Below the pieces are notes generated by a model. That model ran no database searches. It worked only from the letters and a program-made list of their open reading frames with translations, and was not told where the DNA came from. 64,000 nucleotides of DNA. It comes from Mesostigma viride. Lineage: Eukaryota > Streptophyta > Mesostigmatophyceae > Mesostigmatales > Mesostigmataceae. The DNA is taken from NCBI GenBank assembly GCA_009746045.1, contig RPFO01000165.1:3178641-3242640 (forward strand). The letters are read 5' to 3'. This document shows, piece by piece, positions 11,409 to 22,411 of this stretch. The stretch's first letter is position 1. Each line of letters opens with the position of its first letter. The translations under genes and the position numbers were made by a program.

Positions 11409-12352
11409 GGAGACCAACGCCTTGCTCTGAGGTGGGATGTGTCCCGGTGGGCTGGGTAGCCAGAAATGGCTGACAGCAGGTTCTTCAGGGTTCGTACACC
11501 CTGCTGAACAGGGGTCAGGGTGGAGTCACTCCCCTGGCTGAGAATATCGCCTGGCCCTGTCATGGGGTTGCAGAAGGGTCTTAAGGACCTTGTAACCGGC
11601 CTTGGGTCTTCATGGAATGGACCCTGAAAGGGCAGCCCAAATGTTGGCTCTTACAGGTTGCTGTACATTTGTTTATATTCTCTGTAACCAACCTGTTGCA
11701 TGCTAATAAAACCCTGGTTGTGTGACCATGTTGGACGTGGTTGCCAGGGAGCCTCATTATGGGTTATTCTCTCTATATTAATAAGTCATAACCGTGTTAT
11801 CTCCATTTCATGTTTGTTTGTAATGTACAGTTCCAGGAGCTGTTCCAAACCTGGAGGATATGGGGTGGGGTTCGATTCCCCAGCTGACCACAGCCTGGCA
11901 TGTGTGAATCCTGAGTTTATCCCTCAGTGAGGACATGGGCTCCCCAGCTTGGCAAGCATTAACTGGGCTCTATCCATGTCTGTTGAATGAAAAGGAAGGG
12001 GAATGGTTGTGAGCGGGCGCCTCTGATACGGGCGCCTGTGATAACTGGAAAGGACCAGGAACTCACAATAATACGTATCATAACTTCCTCTGTCCAACTT
12101 CAGCTGCCTGGATGTAGAGACCTCACTTTTCTCCTCAACCAGGTTCCCAAAAGAAAGGGTTGGGGGCTGACATCTGGGTCAGGGCTGGGCCTTGGAACCA
12201 ATGTTGGCTCTGGACTAATCTTTGGGTAAAACCTCAAGTTCCAAAAGAAGGGCAGCCCTGGCCTCTGGGAGAGGTCAGGAGTCTGTGGCATGAATGAGCA
12301 TGGCTGATTGGAATCTCAGGCTGGTCCAGCCTCCAAAACAAGAAAGGGTTGG
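11409..12352 (+). other. Long 3' untranslated region of inner copia
   Basis: This stretch lies between the RNase H stop and the 3' LTR and holds no convincing coding frame. It has AATAAA at 11705-11710, an isolated tRNA-like T-arm at 11866-11882, and Gly/Leu-like repeated wording (TTGGCTCT, GGTTGGGG) near 12150-12260. The final purines before the LTR (AAGAAAGGGTTGG, 12340-12352) are a fair polypurine tract for plus-strand priming. Confidence 0.6.
11866..11882 (+). other. Isolated tRNA T-arm / Pol III B-box
   Basis: TGGGG-TTCGATT-CCCCA forms a perfect 5-bp T-stem with a 7-base loop matching the B-box. No matching acceptor stem or D-arm is seen upstream, so it is not a tRNA gene. It could be a relic of a tRNA-derived SINE in the copia 3' region, or chance. 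Confidence 0.35.
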
Positions 12353-13017
12353 AGTTAGCATATTGGGGCACCAATGTGCTAGTTGGATGCAGGATGAGGA
12401 GACCTTTCTAACGCCGTGCTGACTGCCTGAAACAGACAAGGGACGTGAGAGTTATCAGGTCCCGAAGTCCTGCCGACCGGCGGCGGCGGCAGTGCACACC
12501 GAGGCCGCAGTGGACAGGACACGTGGCAGGCAGGGCCTGCACAGGCTTAGCCTGGACCAGCACGTGACTCAGGTCCATGGAGGCTGAGGGCGCAACGGTC
12601 CGGCGACTAAGTAGAGACCAGTAGGCCAGTCGCGGGCTCTGCAAGGATGCGCATCCGTGCAGAGCTGTGACAGGAACTGGTGATACCTAGTCGCGGAATG
12701 TCAGAGATCCTTAACGCTGCCTGCAGCAAGGATGCAAGGTAGCGGTAAGCAGAGCTCTGGCAAGGTAGCGGTGCACTGTGCGAAGCCGATGGGCGATGCC
12801 TTAGGGCACGATGGAAATGAGGTAACATAAAGCTATGGCCTAAGGCAGGTCAAGGCAGTTCTTTGCCGACGCATCGTGGTTGTCACTTGGAGTGAGCAAG
12901 CCAGCGAGAGCGTTACCTGGGGCGAGGAGCAAAGGTTGCAAGCTACGCGACCTAGGTCCTAACAGTTGCGACAAGGACCAGGAGCTCACGGCAGCTGCCT
13001 GGCCGGCGTCGCTAAAT
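12353..13017 (+). repeat. 3' LTR of inner copia
   Basis: It matches 4618-5282 in length and, as far as I can see, in every base. It is followed by the AATGC duplication at 13018-13022, after which the outer element coding frame resumes. The ATG at 12880 that opens the long frame here lies in the LTR and is not the start of the outer protein. Confidence 0.9.
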
Positions 13018-13022
13018 AATGC

Positions 13023-13913
13023 TGCAGCAGCAACACCATCTTCTCCTTCTCCCCCTGCATCCCCCTCTAGGTTGCCCACTTACAATGAAAACCGTCCTGT
13101 GGATAGGATTAATGTTAGGGGGCTGCCTGAGGGGTATACAAGGGAGCAGGGGAATCATGCACTTCTCTCTCTTCAGCTGGCTAGAGAGGAACTGAATGTC
13201 AAGAATTGGTTTGGATCTCTCATGCAGGGGGATTTCTACCATCAGTCCTCTTCCCAGATTCAGAATCTCATTCTTGTCTTCCAGCGTAGGTATCCCAAGT
13301 GGCAGGACACGCAGGCTAGGGCAGTTTGGGAGGCTTTCATGAAGGAGCTAACTGACCTCCTCTCCACCCCCTCATCTGTGGACATATATGGGGCATTCAG
13401 GTGGGTAGAGGAATACAGGGTCACATCAGTGGACTATGTGGCTGAGACAAAGAAATATGAGCTAGCCATCAAAGCACGTCCTGATGTCCAGCAGCTAGAT
13501 CACAAGTTCTTGCTGCGTTCTTTCCTTGAGAAACTCAAACTTGACAAAAACACCTACGCTATGCTTGCCACAGGAATGGCAAAGTACTGGGAGGACATGA
13601 AGGAGGCATTGGATTATATCAAGCTGGCCTTGGCTCCACTTAGCCAGGGGGCCATGGGCACCTCTGTAAAGAGGGTCAGGGGGGAAGAGAGGGAGGAGGA
13701 GGATAGGGAGAGGGAAGACAGGAGCAAGAGACCTGTCACTATGGCAGAAGTCAAGTCCCTGCTGGGACAAATGTTTAAGGGAAAGGGCAAGGGCAAGGGC
13801 AAGGGCAAGGGCAGGGGCTGGGGCAAGGGCAAGGGTAAGGGGCAGTCTCCCTCCAAGGGGGGCAGCTCCAGCAACAACAACAACAACAGCAACAGCAACA
13901 ACAACAACAACAG

Positions 13914-13961
<48 letters not shown>

Positions 13962-16900
13962 GAAGCAGGACAAGGAGGACAAGTCTTCTCAGCGATGCAC
14001 CCGCTGTGGCATGAAGTACCACGAACGGCCCACCTGCCGCAAGAACGTGGACGAGCTGGGGCATTTGGACGTCCTGTGCCACAAGTGCCACGGGCCGCCC
14101 CACGGTGACCCCAAGGACTGCAAGCGGCCTCCTTACGGCAAGAAGTGTGAGTCTCCCTCTCATGCTGGCTTGAGTGTGCCTGCTTCACCTCTTTCATCTG
14201 CATGCCCCACTGTCAGAGCAGTGAGCAGTTCTGGAAAGGTGCTACAGCTGGTTTCAGAAGATTATGTCTCTAAACCAACATACACATCTATGGTTCCCAA
14301 GGTGTGCAGAGTGTCCCCAGCAGAGGATGCTCAGATCAGTTTTCAGGAGCTTGCTTTGCAGTTGCATTTCCTTTATGGGCATGAAGTGAGTGCAGAGGTG
14401 GTGGCAGCAGCAATAGGGGGGGCAGCACTCAGACGTGCATGCCAGGTGGTCAGATCCCACTGCCAGCATTGTCAGTTCAATGCACCCAAACCCCCTAAGT
14501 GGCATGTAGCTACCCCACCTAAGTGCAAGGGCAGGGTGGTAGGAGATGTCTTTCATATAAAAGGACAATCTTACTTGGCACTTAAAGATGCATGGTCAAG
14601 GTACACAACCATTGAACCATTACCTGGAATGGACAAGACACAGTTGCTCAGGGCTCTCTTGATTGCTCAGGCCAGGTACTACCCTGTGGAGGCATTGCTA
14701 CTGGATCAGCAGTTCACGTGTCTTGCCAATGAACCAGGGTGTGAGGCTATTGATCTGGCTGGGCTAGAAGACCATGAGAGGCAAGGCATTATTGAAAGGG
14801 CCATCAGGTCCATTAAAACCCTTGTAGCCAAAGAAGATGGAAATCTGCTGGCTGACAGTGGGTCATATGCTGACAGAGCTCTGTGGTCCACCAGGTTGTG
14901 CCAAGTCCTCAACAGGAGGCCACTCATGAAAACCCCACAAGGGGTGATCATTACACCAGATGGATTGCATGCAGGCATTTATCCACCTGAGGTATTAGCC
15001 CTATACAACGCACAGCGAGCACAGACAGCTAGCAGGTTAGCTGTCAAGGATGCAAAGCATCCACGTCCCACCTTCAAAGAAGGGGATCAGGTCCTATTCT
15101 ACAAGGAGTCGGGACTAGGCAAGGTGGGTACCTGGCATGGGCCAGCCACCATCCTAAAATTTAACACCACTGGCAGGACAGTGTTAGTTAAACACAATGA
15201 CACGGGAAAGATTCACAGGTGTTCACCTCACAGGATGAAATTGTATTTTCCAACTGTGTCAGACGTGGCAGAGGAGGAAGAGCTGTTGGCCGACAGCCCT
15301 GTACAGTTGCCTGGCATCCCAGCGTTGCCCAGTGAGTGGTTGTTTGGAACACCCACTGGTGAGTGTGAGAGCCACACCCACTGTGAGACCCAGGTCACCC
15401 TTGATGATTGCAGGCAGTCACTGCAGGCTTGGCCCCCTGCAGCAGAGGGTCACATTGGCAAAACAGGTGATCAGCAACCTATCACCTCTTCAAGTGTGAA
15501 CATAGCTCAGCCACTAGCTGCACCTTCCAAACGCAGTCTAGCAGACGCTGTTCGCATTTTACAAGCAGCTCATAGAGCTAAAGCTCAAACTGCTGCAGGA
15601 TCAGCTAAGGTGGGGAAGGTTGGGCAGCATGACAATAGCCCATTTATGGTTGCAGTGGACACACAAGCCCAGGTCAGCATCATCAGTGCCCTGGCTGTGC
15701 CCCATATGCCTTTGGAACCTTCACCCTGGCACCATGTGGCTGATTTCTCAGGGCAGTCATCCCTCAAGGTATTAGGTCAGGTCATGTTGACTATACTCGG
15801 TATCCCTACTCCTTTTCAGGTCTTGGATGGTTATAAAGGGAATGCTTTATTGGGGGATCCTTTTCTCTGTTACCCTGGTGTCATCATCTCCAGTGATCGC
15901 CTATCCATCCAGGACATGGGTGGTGTTGATCTGAATCATTTCAAAATTTCTCTTGAAAAACTACTTAACACCAACATTGCTTCTGTAAAATTTGCTACAC
16001 CCAAGTATGCTCCAGGGCAAGAACCCTGTGTGGCAGACTTGGTTCACAACCAAAAACTTCATCCCAACTCATTTGGATTGGGCAAGCATGATGTGGCTAA
16101 AATGTCTCCTCTTTCTTATGAACAGATAGAGCAAGACTGTCGCACACACATAGGATTCCTAAAATGGGTGGAGGCCTTTAACAAGGCCAGGGAAGAATGG
16201 GTAGTGCCAGATCCTCTTAGCCCTTCTCACACTCCTCCTGTCACACCTATTGACAAAAAGCCTGCAGGGTGCAAGCATTTGCGCCTGAAGTTTGTGTGTA
16301 AACATAAGCCAGCAGCAGATGGGTCAGTCATTTTTCATGCTAGACCTTGTGTGACAGAGTTCAAGGGCACCACTGATCTGACAGAGGCAGAGTTGTACAC
16401 GCCAGGCATTCAGCAAACCTCCTTAAAAATCTTGCTGTCTGTCTTTGTGGGTCATCTCAATGATGGGGATGACTATGTATGTAAGGCTACAGACATTAAA
16501 AGGGCTTTCTTGAAAGGCTCACCTGAGATAGCACAACAAGTGTGGCATGGTCAGGTGTATGTAGTCTCCACTCCCAGAGTTTGGGCAAAACACATTCCTC
16601 AGCAGTATCTGAAAGCTAACATAGGTGTTGAAGGGCTGCAATCAGCTCCTCGCATTTTCAGGATGTCAGCTCAGGCTGTGTTTGAAAAGCTAGGGGCTAG
16701 ATATGATGACATAGACCCTTGCTTCTTTGTGGTCCCACACCCTCATGGCATACTCACCTTTGTGTGGCATGGGGATGATCAGCTGATTGCTGGGCCAAGG
16801 CGTGCTGTAGATGATTTCATTCAACAAGTGTCACAGCATTTTGAGATTGGCAAGCAAGTAGAGCTGGGCACCACTGCCATAAAATTTTGTGGCACAATGT

Positions 16901-17217
16901 TACAACTCCAGCAGCATCAAAACCAGTGGGTATGTGCACTTTATTCTCCCAACGATTACATGCACAGCTGCTTGGAGGTTTTGCAAACAAAAATCAAACC
17001 TGGAGCCTGTCCTACCATTAGAGGCAAGCTGGGGTGGTTGTGCTCAACGTGTGCACCTCACCTGGCTGTGGTTAGCAGAGTTGATGATGAGGTCTTGATG
17101 CAAGTAGGTCATAAAGCCATCACCAAAACTCTCCAGGAAGGCCCTCCCCTTATCTTGCACTCTTTGGATCTCCACAAAACCATTCACATCCAAGCTATGA
17201 TGGATAGTTCCATGGAG
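13023..17217 (+). CDS. Outer copia gag-pol, gag core, integrase, protease, reverse transcriptase
   Basis: This is the middle of the outer polyprotein. A gag-like helical region (about 13080-13640) is followed by a Lys/Gly run, an Asn-rich run (13873-13962) and two zinc knuckles (CTRCGMKYHERPTC from 13996, then a CX2CX4HX5C). Only about 65 residues later the integrase starts: HX4H with CX2C (about 14364-14475), catalytic Asp 14545, Asp 14704 and Glu 14794 (spacing D-X29-E), and a C-terminal block with WHGPATI resembling a GPY/F module. Then comes a retropepsin-like domain (about 15640-15915) with DTQA at 15658-15669 and LLGDPFL at 15847-15867. RT follows: ATDIKRAFLKG (Asp 16492), VEGLQSAPRIF, and HGDD at 16768-16779. 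RNase H begins just before the nested element at 17218. The order gag-IN-PR-RT differs from standard copia (gag-PR-IN-RT). Confidence 0.9.
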
Positions 17218-17709
17218 TTACTATGGGGACTTAAATTAATAATTTGTAGGTGGTGAATCATTGCCGACTTAAGCGTCAGGAGCCAGGAAAATTATTTATT
17301 ACGTCCATATGGTGTGGCTTTCCATGGCTACCTCAAGGTAGCGTGAACATTGGTAATTATGGTAGGTGAGTAGTGGCGGCGGCCCTGGTATGCGCATGGG
17401 CCGACAATGGGTCGATAACGACAGCTGGTATGTTGGAACATGGTGCATGCGCATGCATGACTCGGTACGGCATGGTATGACATGCACATGACACAATACT
17501 ATAATCTGGTGAAGATAGTGACCAATGGTCCTAGTGCCATTGTACAACTTGGCACATAGTCATAGTGTCCGTTCACGTAGGACAAATCCCACTTAGGTAC
17601 TACTATCCGAGCATATCTATTTGTTAATTAGGGCTCGAATACAGTTGCCCGTATTATAGATTTCTGCACGGTCAGCATAATGGGCATATTCAAGACAGGA
17701 TTCTTGACA
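17218..17709 (-). repeat. 3' LTR of non-autonomous element, copy 1 (edge-truncated)
   Basis: It matches 19363-19874 apart from a missing start of about 20 bases and one visible base change (near 17241 against 19405). It ends TTCTTGACA, as in all copies. Because the element points left, this LTR is the 3' one. Confidence 0.85.
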
Positions 17710-19362
17710 CCCTCCTTGCACATGATGCTGTCTATAAATACAAATGCTAGATCCTGGGCGAGGGTAGTCGGGTACCTAAGTGGATTCCCTCCTTACACGA
17801 CACCCTGGTCTTGATATAAAACAGCAAGAAAAATGAGGGCAAGGTTGTGTAGCCCCATATTGTCACATGGAGTGCGCCACACGAGGGTGGAGCCAAACTG
17901 GAAACAGGCTCTTAAACTGTAAAGACTGGTTGCTCAGTGTTGAGTCTGGATGCAGACTGTAGCCGGTACTGGTTGATGCCAGGGTTGCAGCTGGAAACGT
18001 TGGGTACTGGTAGCTGCTGGTAAACCGGTGACGTCAGCTGTTGTGTGTGCACACACGATCTATGCTGTGTGTGGGTACAGTGTCTTGTGTGGTGCTGGTA
18101 GTGCTACTTTGACTTGTTTGCCAACAGGGTTTGGTGCAACTTACTGCAACTACTACAAGGTGAACTGTGACGTGAGGATGTAGAGCTGGTTGCTGGACTG
18201 CTACTTGCTAGCTAGACAAGTGCGTGCAGCTGACTGCAGCTACTATCTACTCTACGCCTGTGGTGGAGAGTCATGCATGTGCTGCTGGGTGCTACTACTT
18301 CTCCTTGCTGGCTAGGCAAGTGTGGGTAGCTGCCTGCATGGACTATGCAGTGTACTCTGTTCCTGCTGGTGTTGCCTGCTGTGCTTGTTGATGCCAGTGT
18401 GATGGTGCTGATGGGACTGTGCTGTTACTGCTGCCTACATTACAGTATGGGGCAACTGGTTGCTAGTGGGTGTCTAGTGCTGGCACGTGATAGTGCAACT
18501 AGCTGTTACTGCTGCTAGTGGTGCCTGCAACTAGTTAAATGTGACTGAATTATAAAACTGCAACTAGTGCTGAAAACAACGTGGGGAGTTAGTGAGCACC
18601 CTCCTTAGTGTGGTGTGCAGCTGTGTCAGCAGGCTGGCCTTGAGAGCAGGACCCAGGGAATGTTCCCTTTTTTCTTGGAAACTTGGAGCATGGCAGGCTC
18701 TGGGCTCTTGAAGTGATGACCGTTAAAAAAGAATTCCGGTTTAAAAGAATGCGCCCAAAAGAATGTTGATGCCACGCGAAATGGTGCCGGTACAAAAGAA
18801 AAACCGGTTCTCATGAAAAATTCTTGAGGTAAACAGCTCCGCCGATTTCTCGTCGATGCTCACAGCTCGCGCAGCTCAGTGGGAGCCCGTCAGTGACCCC
18901 GCGCCGATTGAACGCACTGCACTTGGCCAAAAATGTGCTGCCAGGTAAAAAATCACTGGCGCTGCCTGGAACCAGAGCCGGCACCTTTTGAGTGCCAGGC
19001 TTCAGTGCCGACGTCCCCATCACCGAAATGTTGGCGTTTGATCAGTTTCGGGCATATATAAGTATAAAAGCGTAGATCTGGCCTGCGCACCGGAGCTTGG
19101 GAAATTCTTGACGGATTTTAGCGACGGTAGGTGTCACCCCGAATATTTGGTGTTACCACACGTTGAAGTAAGTCGATTGAAAGCCTTGAATTTCACGGTA
19201 GCATCTGCGCCATAATCATGGTCGTATCAAGTACAAGAATTCGACCAAGCTGCTCCGTATATGAAAATATAAACTATGATCAAGGCGCTCAATAAAATGT
19301 GAGCTGCCGCTTAGAGGTTGGTTAATTCCGTTGAAAGATCTTGCCCCGGACCTCCGATGCCA
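17710..19362 (-). other. Internal region of non-autonomous element, copy 1
   Basis: 1653 bp shared with 22924-24576. No gag, protease, RT or integrase signature is visible on either strand. Short minus ORFs (18589-18795, 18811-19023) are conserved between copies but match nothing known. The plus strand has a TATATAAG and TATAAAAG cluster near 19053-19069 and AATAAAAT at 19291, perhaps accidental for a minus-strand element. Confidence 0.7.
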
Positions 19363-19874
19363 TGTTAAAAGGCATGGGGTTATTATTATGGGGACTTAAA
19401 TTAATAATTTGCAGGTGGTGAATCATTGCCGACTTAAGCGTCAGGAGCCAGGAAAATTATTTATTACGTCCATATGGTGTGGCTTTCCATGGCTACCTCA
19501 AGGTAGCGTGAACATTGGTAATTATGGTAGGTGAGTAGTGGCGGCGGCCCTGGTATGCGCATGGGCCGACAATGGGTCGATAACGACAGCTGGTATGTTG
19601 GAACATGGTGCATGCGCATGCATGACTCGGTACGGCATGGTATGACATGCACATGACACAATACTATAATCTGGTGAAGATAGTGACCAATGGTCCTAGT
19701 GCCATTGTACAACTTGGCACATAGTCATAGTGTCCGTTCACGTAGGACAAATCCCACTTAGGTACTACTATCCGAGCATATCTATTTGTTAATTAGGGCT
19801 CGAATACAGTTGCCCGTATTATAGATTTCTGCACGGTCAGCATAATGGGCATATTCAAGACAGGATTCTTGACA
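19363..19874 (-). repeat. 5' LTR of non-autonomous element, copy 1
   Basis: Full-length 512-bp LTR running, on the plus strand, from TGTTAAAAGG to TTCTTGACA. On the minus strand it therefore starts TGTCAAGAA and ends with TTAACA, a proper TG...CA pair. It is followed on the minus strand by the TGG primer site. Confidence 0.9.
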
Positions 19875-19877
19875 GAG

Positions 19878-20366
19878 TCCAGGCAGATTACCAAGTTGCA
19901 GGCAAGGGAGTCAGGCTTGTATTTTGTGCAGAATGATGATGCACCCTTGTCTCTCATTTCATGGTACAGCCGGTTGCATCGACGCAAGGCTGTCAGCAGC
20001 AATGCGGCTGAGTGCAGGGCAGTGGTGTCAGCAGTGCTTCATGCCAGGTACTTGAATCATGTGCTGGTGTGGTTGCAGATGCAAGCAGGCAGCAATGCTG
20101 GGGTGGTGGCACACTTGCTCACTGACAGTCAGTCAATCCTCAGTTTCCTTGCTAACCCCTATGCTGTCCACACTGATCTTGACTGGGTGGTCCTGAAACA
20201 GGAGTCCACCTACTGGGAGTCCACCCGTCACGTGGAGGACAAACACAACGCTGCTGATGCACTCACTAAAGTGCCTCAGCAGGCAGCTGACCAATACCAG
20301 CTGTTGTACCACTTGATGAACCCGTATGGCAAGCAGGCAACCCTGCTCCATCGGGGGGACGCCTAG
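19878..20366 (+). CDS. Outer copia gag-pol, RNase H end
   Basis: The RNase H begun at about 17200 (MMDSSME) resumes here with SRQITKLQ. It shows SWYSRL, the catalytic Glu in AAECRAV, Asp in LLTDSQS and the final AADALTK, so all copia RNase H catalytic positions are present. The frame ends TAG 20364-20366. Joined by coordinates with 2819-4617 and 13023-17217, the length is 6483 bases, exactly 2161 codons including the stop, with no internal stop. Confidence 0.9.
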   Translation, partial: SRQITKLQARESGLYFVQNDDAPLSLISWYSRLHRRKAVSSNAAECRAVVSAVLHARYLNHVLVWLQMQAGSNAGVVAHLLTDSQSILSFLANPYAVHTDLDWVVLKQESTYWESTRHVEDKHNAADALTKVPQQAADQYQLLYHLMNPYGKQATLLHRGDA

Positions 20367-21431
20367 CAGGGTCCTGTTCACCAGGGCCGCCTAGGTCACC
20401 CAGTACCCCTTGGGCAGGTCCAAGGGGTAGGTTGTGGCTTCCAGCAAGGGGGTTGGTTGGAGTCTGTTTTTCATACATCTGCGTGCCCTATGCCCAATAA
20501 AATCTGTTTTGATTTTTTCAACACCATGGAATTTCGTTATGCACACCTTCATAGGTGGGCATGGGATGTATCTCACACCTTTATTCACTAGGGCGTATGC
20601 CTTGGTGGATTGGCCTTGAGCTCAGTGGCTCAGGTGCCCCCATTCAAGTGGAGGGTCAAAGCTCCCTTGACAGGTGGTTACCCAGGACCCCAGTTCACTG
20701 TGGATATCCTGGGCCACCTGGCCTTACTGTTCAGTGGCAGTAAAGGCATGGGTGCTGTCATGTTGTCTAGTACAACGTGCTCAGCACAGGTGCAGGATGA
20801 AATATTCCTGTCACCTGTCACCAGGACTTTAGTCACCCATGTGCAGGGCAGGGGTGGCTGGTCTCACACGTGGTGCAGGTGCCATGTGGACAGGTCCAGG
20901 ATGTCATAGTCCTGTCACCTGTCACTAGGACTTCAGCCCCCTCTGTGCAGGGCAGGGGTGGCTGGTCCTCACATGTTGTCCAGGTACAACATGGACAGTG
21001 CAGGGTGCAATAAACCTGTCCACTGTCACTCCTCAGGTTGCAGGTAACCTGAGCTCAGTTGACCCAGCCTGGCTGGGTATTTTCTCTCTGAGTGGGCGAT
21101 GATGATGGAACAACATGGAACCTCTTAAACGGTTACCTTGGCATTTTTTACAATGGCTCTCTTGGCTGGTGATGCACTCCCTGGATAAGCAGACAGGCAT
21201 AGCTATCTCCCTTGTGAGCTCGCGAGGAGGAGGAACTCCCAGGGCATGTTGAGCTAAACGTGATGCCATCACAAGTATTGCACGAGTTCTGGGGCCCATC
21301 TTTTTCAGTCCAGATGTTGCAGTATGGGTGTCAGTTGCTCAGCACCTCAGTCAGCTTGGAGTCAGTCTCCTAGCTGGGCAGGGTCAGGCTTGAAGTCGCT
21401 AGCCTTCAACCTGAAAGGAAAACATAATGGG
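20367..21431 (+). other. 3' untranslated region of outer copia with imperfect tandem repeats
   Basis: No coding frame is supported. AATAAA occurs at 20496-20501. Two to three imperfect units of about 115 bp, each with CCTGTCACCTGTCAC and GCAGGGCAGGGGTGGCTGG, lie between about 20788 and 21030. Purines just before the LTR (GAAAGGAAAAC, then TAATGGG to 21431) are a candidate polypurine tract. The inner copia has a 3' region of similar length, so a long trailer may be a trait of this lineage. Confidence 0.65.
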
Positions 21432-21890
21432 AGTTAGATGAGATGCTTAGGCTGACACACGGATTTCCGGCCTGCGCGCCGCGTATTGCCTACCGCGGCT
21501 GAGCGGGACACCTCAGTACAGTACGGCAGGGTGTACGGTACTGAGGTGTCATGTGGACCGATGTGCGGTTAGTGCCAGACTGTGCCTAGACTCTAGCTCG
21601 ACCCGCCAGACCCGGGTTATCCGGTTCTGGACGGGCCGAGTGTAGTTGATGCTAGTGACGTGGTCGCATGGCATTGCAGTGTACAGTTGTCCACTGGTGA
21701 GGTGCTGCAGGTAGCACCGCCATAGGCATATAGGCGTAGCACTGGGGAGTGCCGCAGCACCCGAGTTTGCCCAGACGTTCCATTCTGAGCCCTCAGCTTC
21801 CATTGCTCTCTCATTGTATTATTGTAATACAATCATCATTCGCTCTCAGCTTCAGCAGTTGTTCGTCGTCCCTAGACTCTCCATCCAACT
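21432..21890 (+). repeat. 3' LTR of outer copia
   Basis: 459 bp, matching 2317-2773 with about three differences by eye. It is followed by the CAATT duplication (21891-21895) and then the disrupted host gene frame. Confidence 0.9.
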
Positions 21891-21895
21891 CAATT

Positions 21896-22236
21896 GCTAC
21901 GCATTATATAGCAAGCCTGGTTGTGATCCCCAGTGCCCACACTCTGATATGGCCCGTAAGCTTGAGGACCATCCCACTTACTCTTTTTTGCTGTCGTGTG
22001 ACCCTACTAAGGCAAAGTACATCTCTTTTGATGGCAGTTTGCTAGCCACTGGACACACTGACCCCATCAACAACTTGAGGATACCTGAGGGTCAAGGTGT
22101 TAAGAAGTCCAATGTAACATTTGGGAAAGGCGCAATGATCATGTTCCATGCTTGCCATGTGCATGCCGGTGCATCATACCCTAAAGAAGAATACCCGCAA
22201 GGCCACTGGCGCTTTTTTTCCCAAGCATCCCACTAA
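21896..22236 (+). pseudogene. Host gene disrupted by copia insertion, right part
   Basis: The frame continues in phase from the codon split at 2316 and ends TAA 22234-22236. The segment is Cys/His-rich at its start (GCDPQCPHSD) and closes with IMFHACHVHAGASY followed twelve residues later by WRFF. A His in HAGAxY followed by an Arg resembles the C-terminal metal and co-substrate site of double-stranded beta-helix (2-oxoglutarate oxygenase or cupin-like) proteins. That is a weak, motif-level match; the rest is not recognised. The preserved frame on both sides of the transposon argues that this was a real gene. Confidence 0.5.
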
Positions 22237-22411
22237 TTGGGTGCGGGGGGCAATGACACTGCCGCCGTCTCCTATTATACCTATGAACCGAAGGCAGAGT
22301 AAGGGCAAAGACGGTTGTGTTTTATTTTATGCATTTATAATGCTTGATTCATTATAATGCACATAATGCGCATGCCATTGTGTGTATGTATATGCGCATG
22401 GTACATGTATT

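Larger units (their letters stand above)
4618..13017 (+). mobile_element. Inner copia-type LTR retrotransposon nested in the outer copia
   Basis: Two 665-bp LTRs (4618-5282 and 12353-13017) appear identical, and the 5-bp duplication AATGC sits at 4613-4617 and 13018-13022. The insertion is therefore recent. It encodes an extra 5' ORF, gag with a CCHC knuckle, integrase, a split protease, RT and RNase H in the same orientation as its host. Unlike the host, its frame is broken at least six times, several of them at G runs. It is related to but clearly diverged from the outer element: the same domain order and the same odd protease and RT motifs. Confidence 0.9.
17218..19874 (-). mobile_element. 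Non-autonomous LTR retrotransposon, copy 1, nested in the outer copia RNase H
   Basis: LTRs at about 17218-17709 and 19363-19874 flank 1653 bp with no retroelement domain. Orientation is minus: next to the right LTR the minus strand reads TGGCATCGGAGGTCCGGGGC (primer site), and next to the left LTR it reads GCAAGGAGGG (polypurine tract). The left LTR lacks its outer 20 or so bases, and the duplication is only partly preserved (GAGT at 17215-17218 against GAGTC at 19875-19879), so a small deletion hit that edge. The copy splits the outer RNase H between codons at 17217 and 19878. Confidence 0.85.
2317..21890 (+). mobile_element. Outer Ty1/copia-type LTR retrotransposon (host of two nested insertions)
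   Basis: Two direct LTRs (2317-2773 and 21432-21890) flank a copia-type gag-pol. The 5-bp duplication CAATT lies at 2312-2316 and 21891-21895. The LTR ends form an inverted pair AGTTAGATG / CATCCAACT rather than the common TG...CA. Two later elements are nested within it (4618-13017 and about 17218-19874); without them the element would be about 8.5 kb. The LTRs differ at about three sites by eye, so this insertion is older than its guests. The gag-pol frame is uninterrupted apart from the guests, so the copy was probably coding-competent when hit. Confidence 0.9.

Noticed and set aside
12880-13017. ATG 12880 as start of the 1458-codon copia ORF
   Set aside because: It lies in the 3' LTR of the nested inner copia; the real frame comes from 4617 and resumes at 13023.
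13495-14203. Minus ORFs with Val/Leu/Cys runs
   Set aside because: They are the antisense of AAC and AAG repeats in the Asn-rich gag region.
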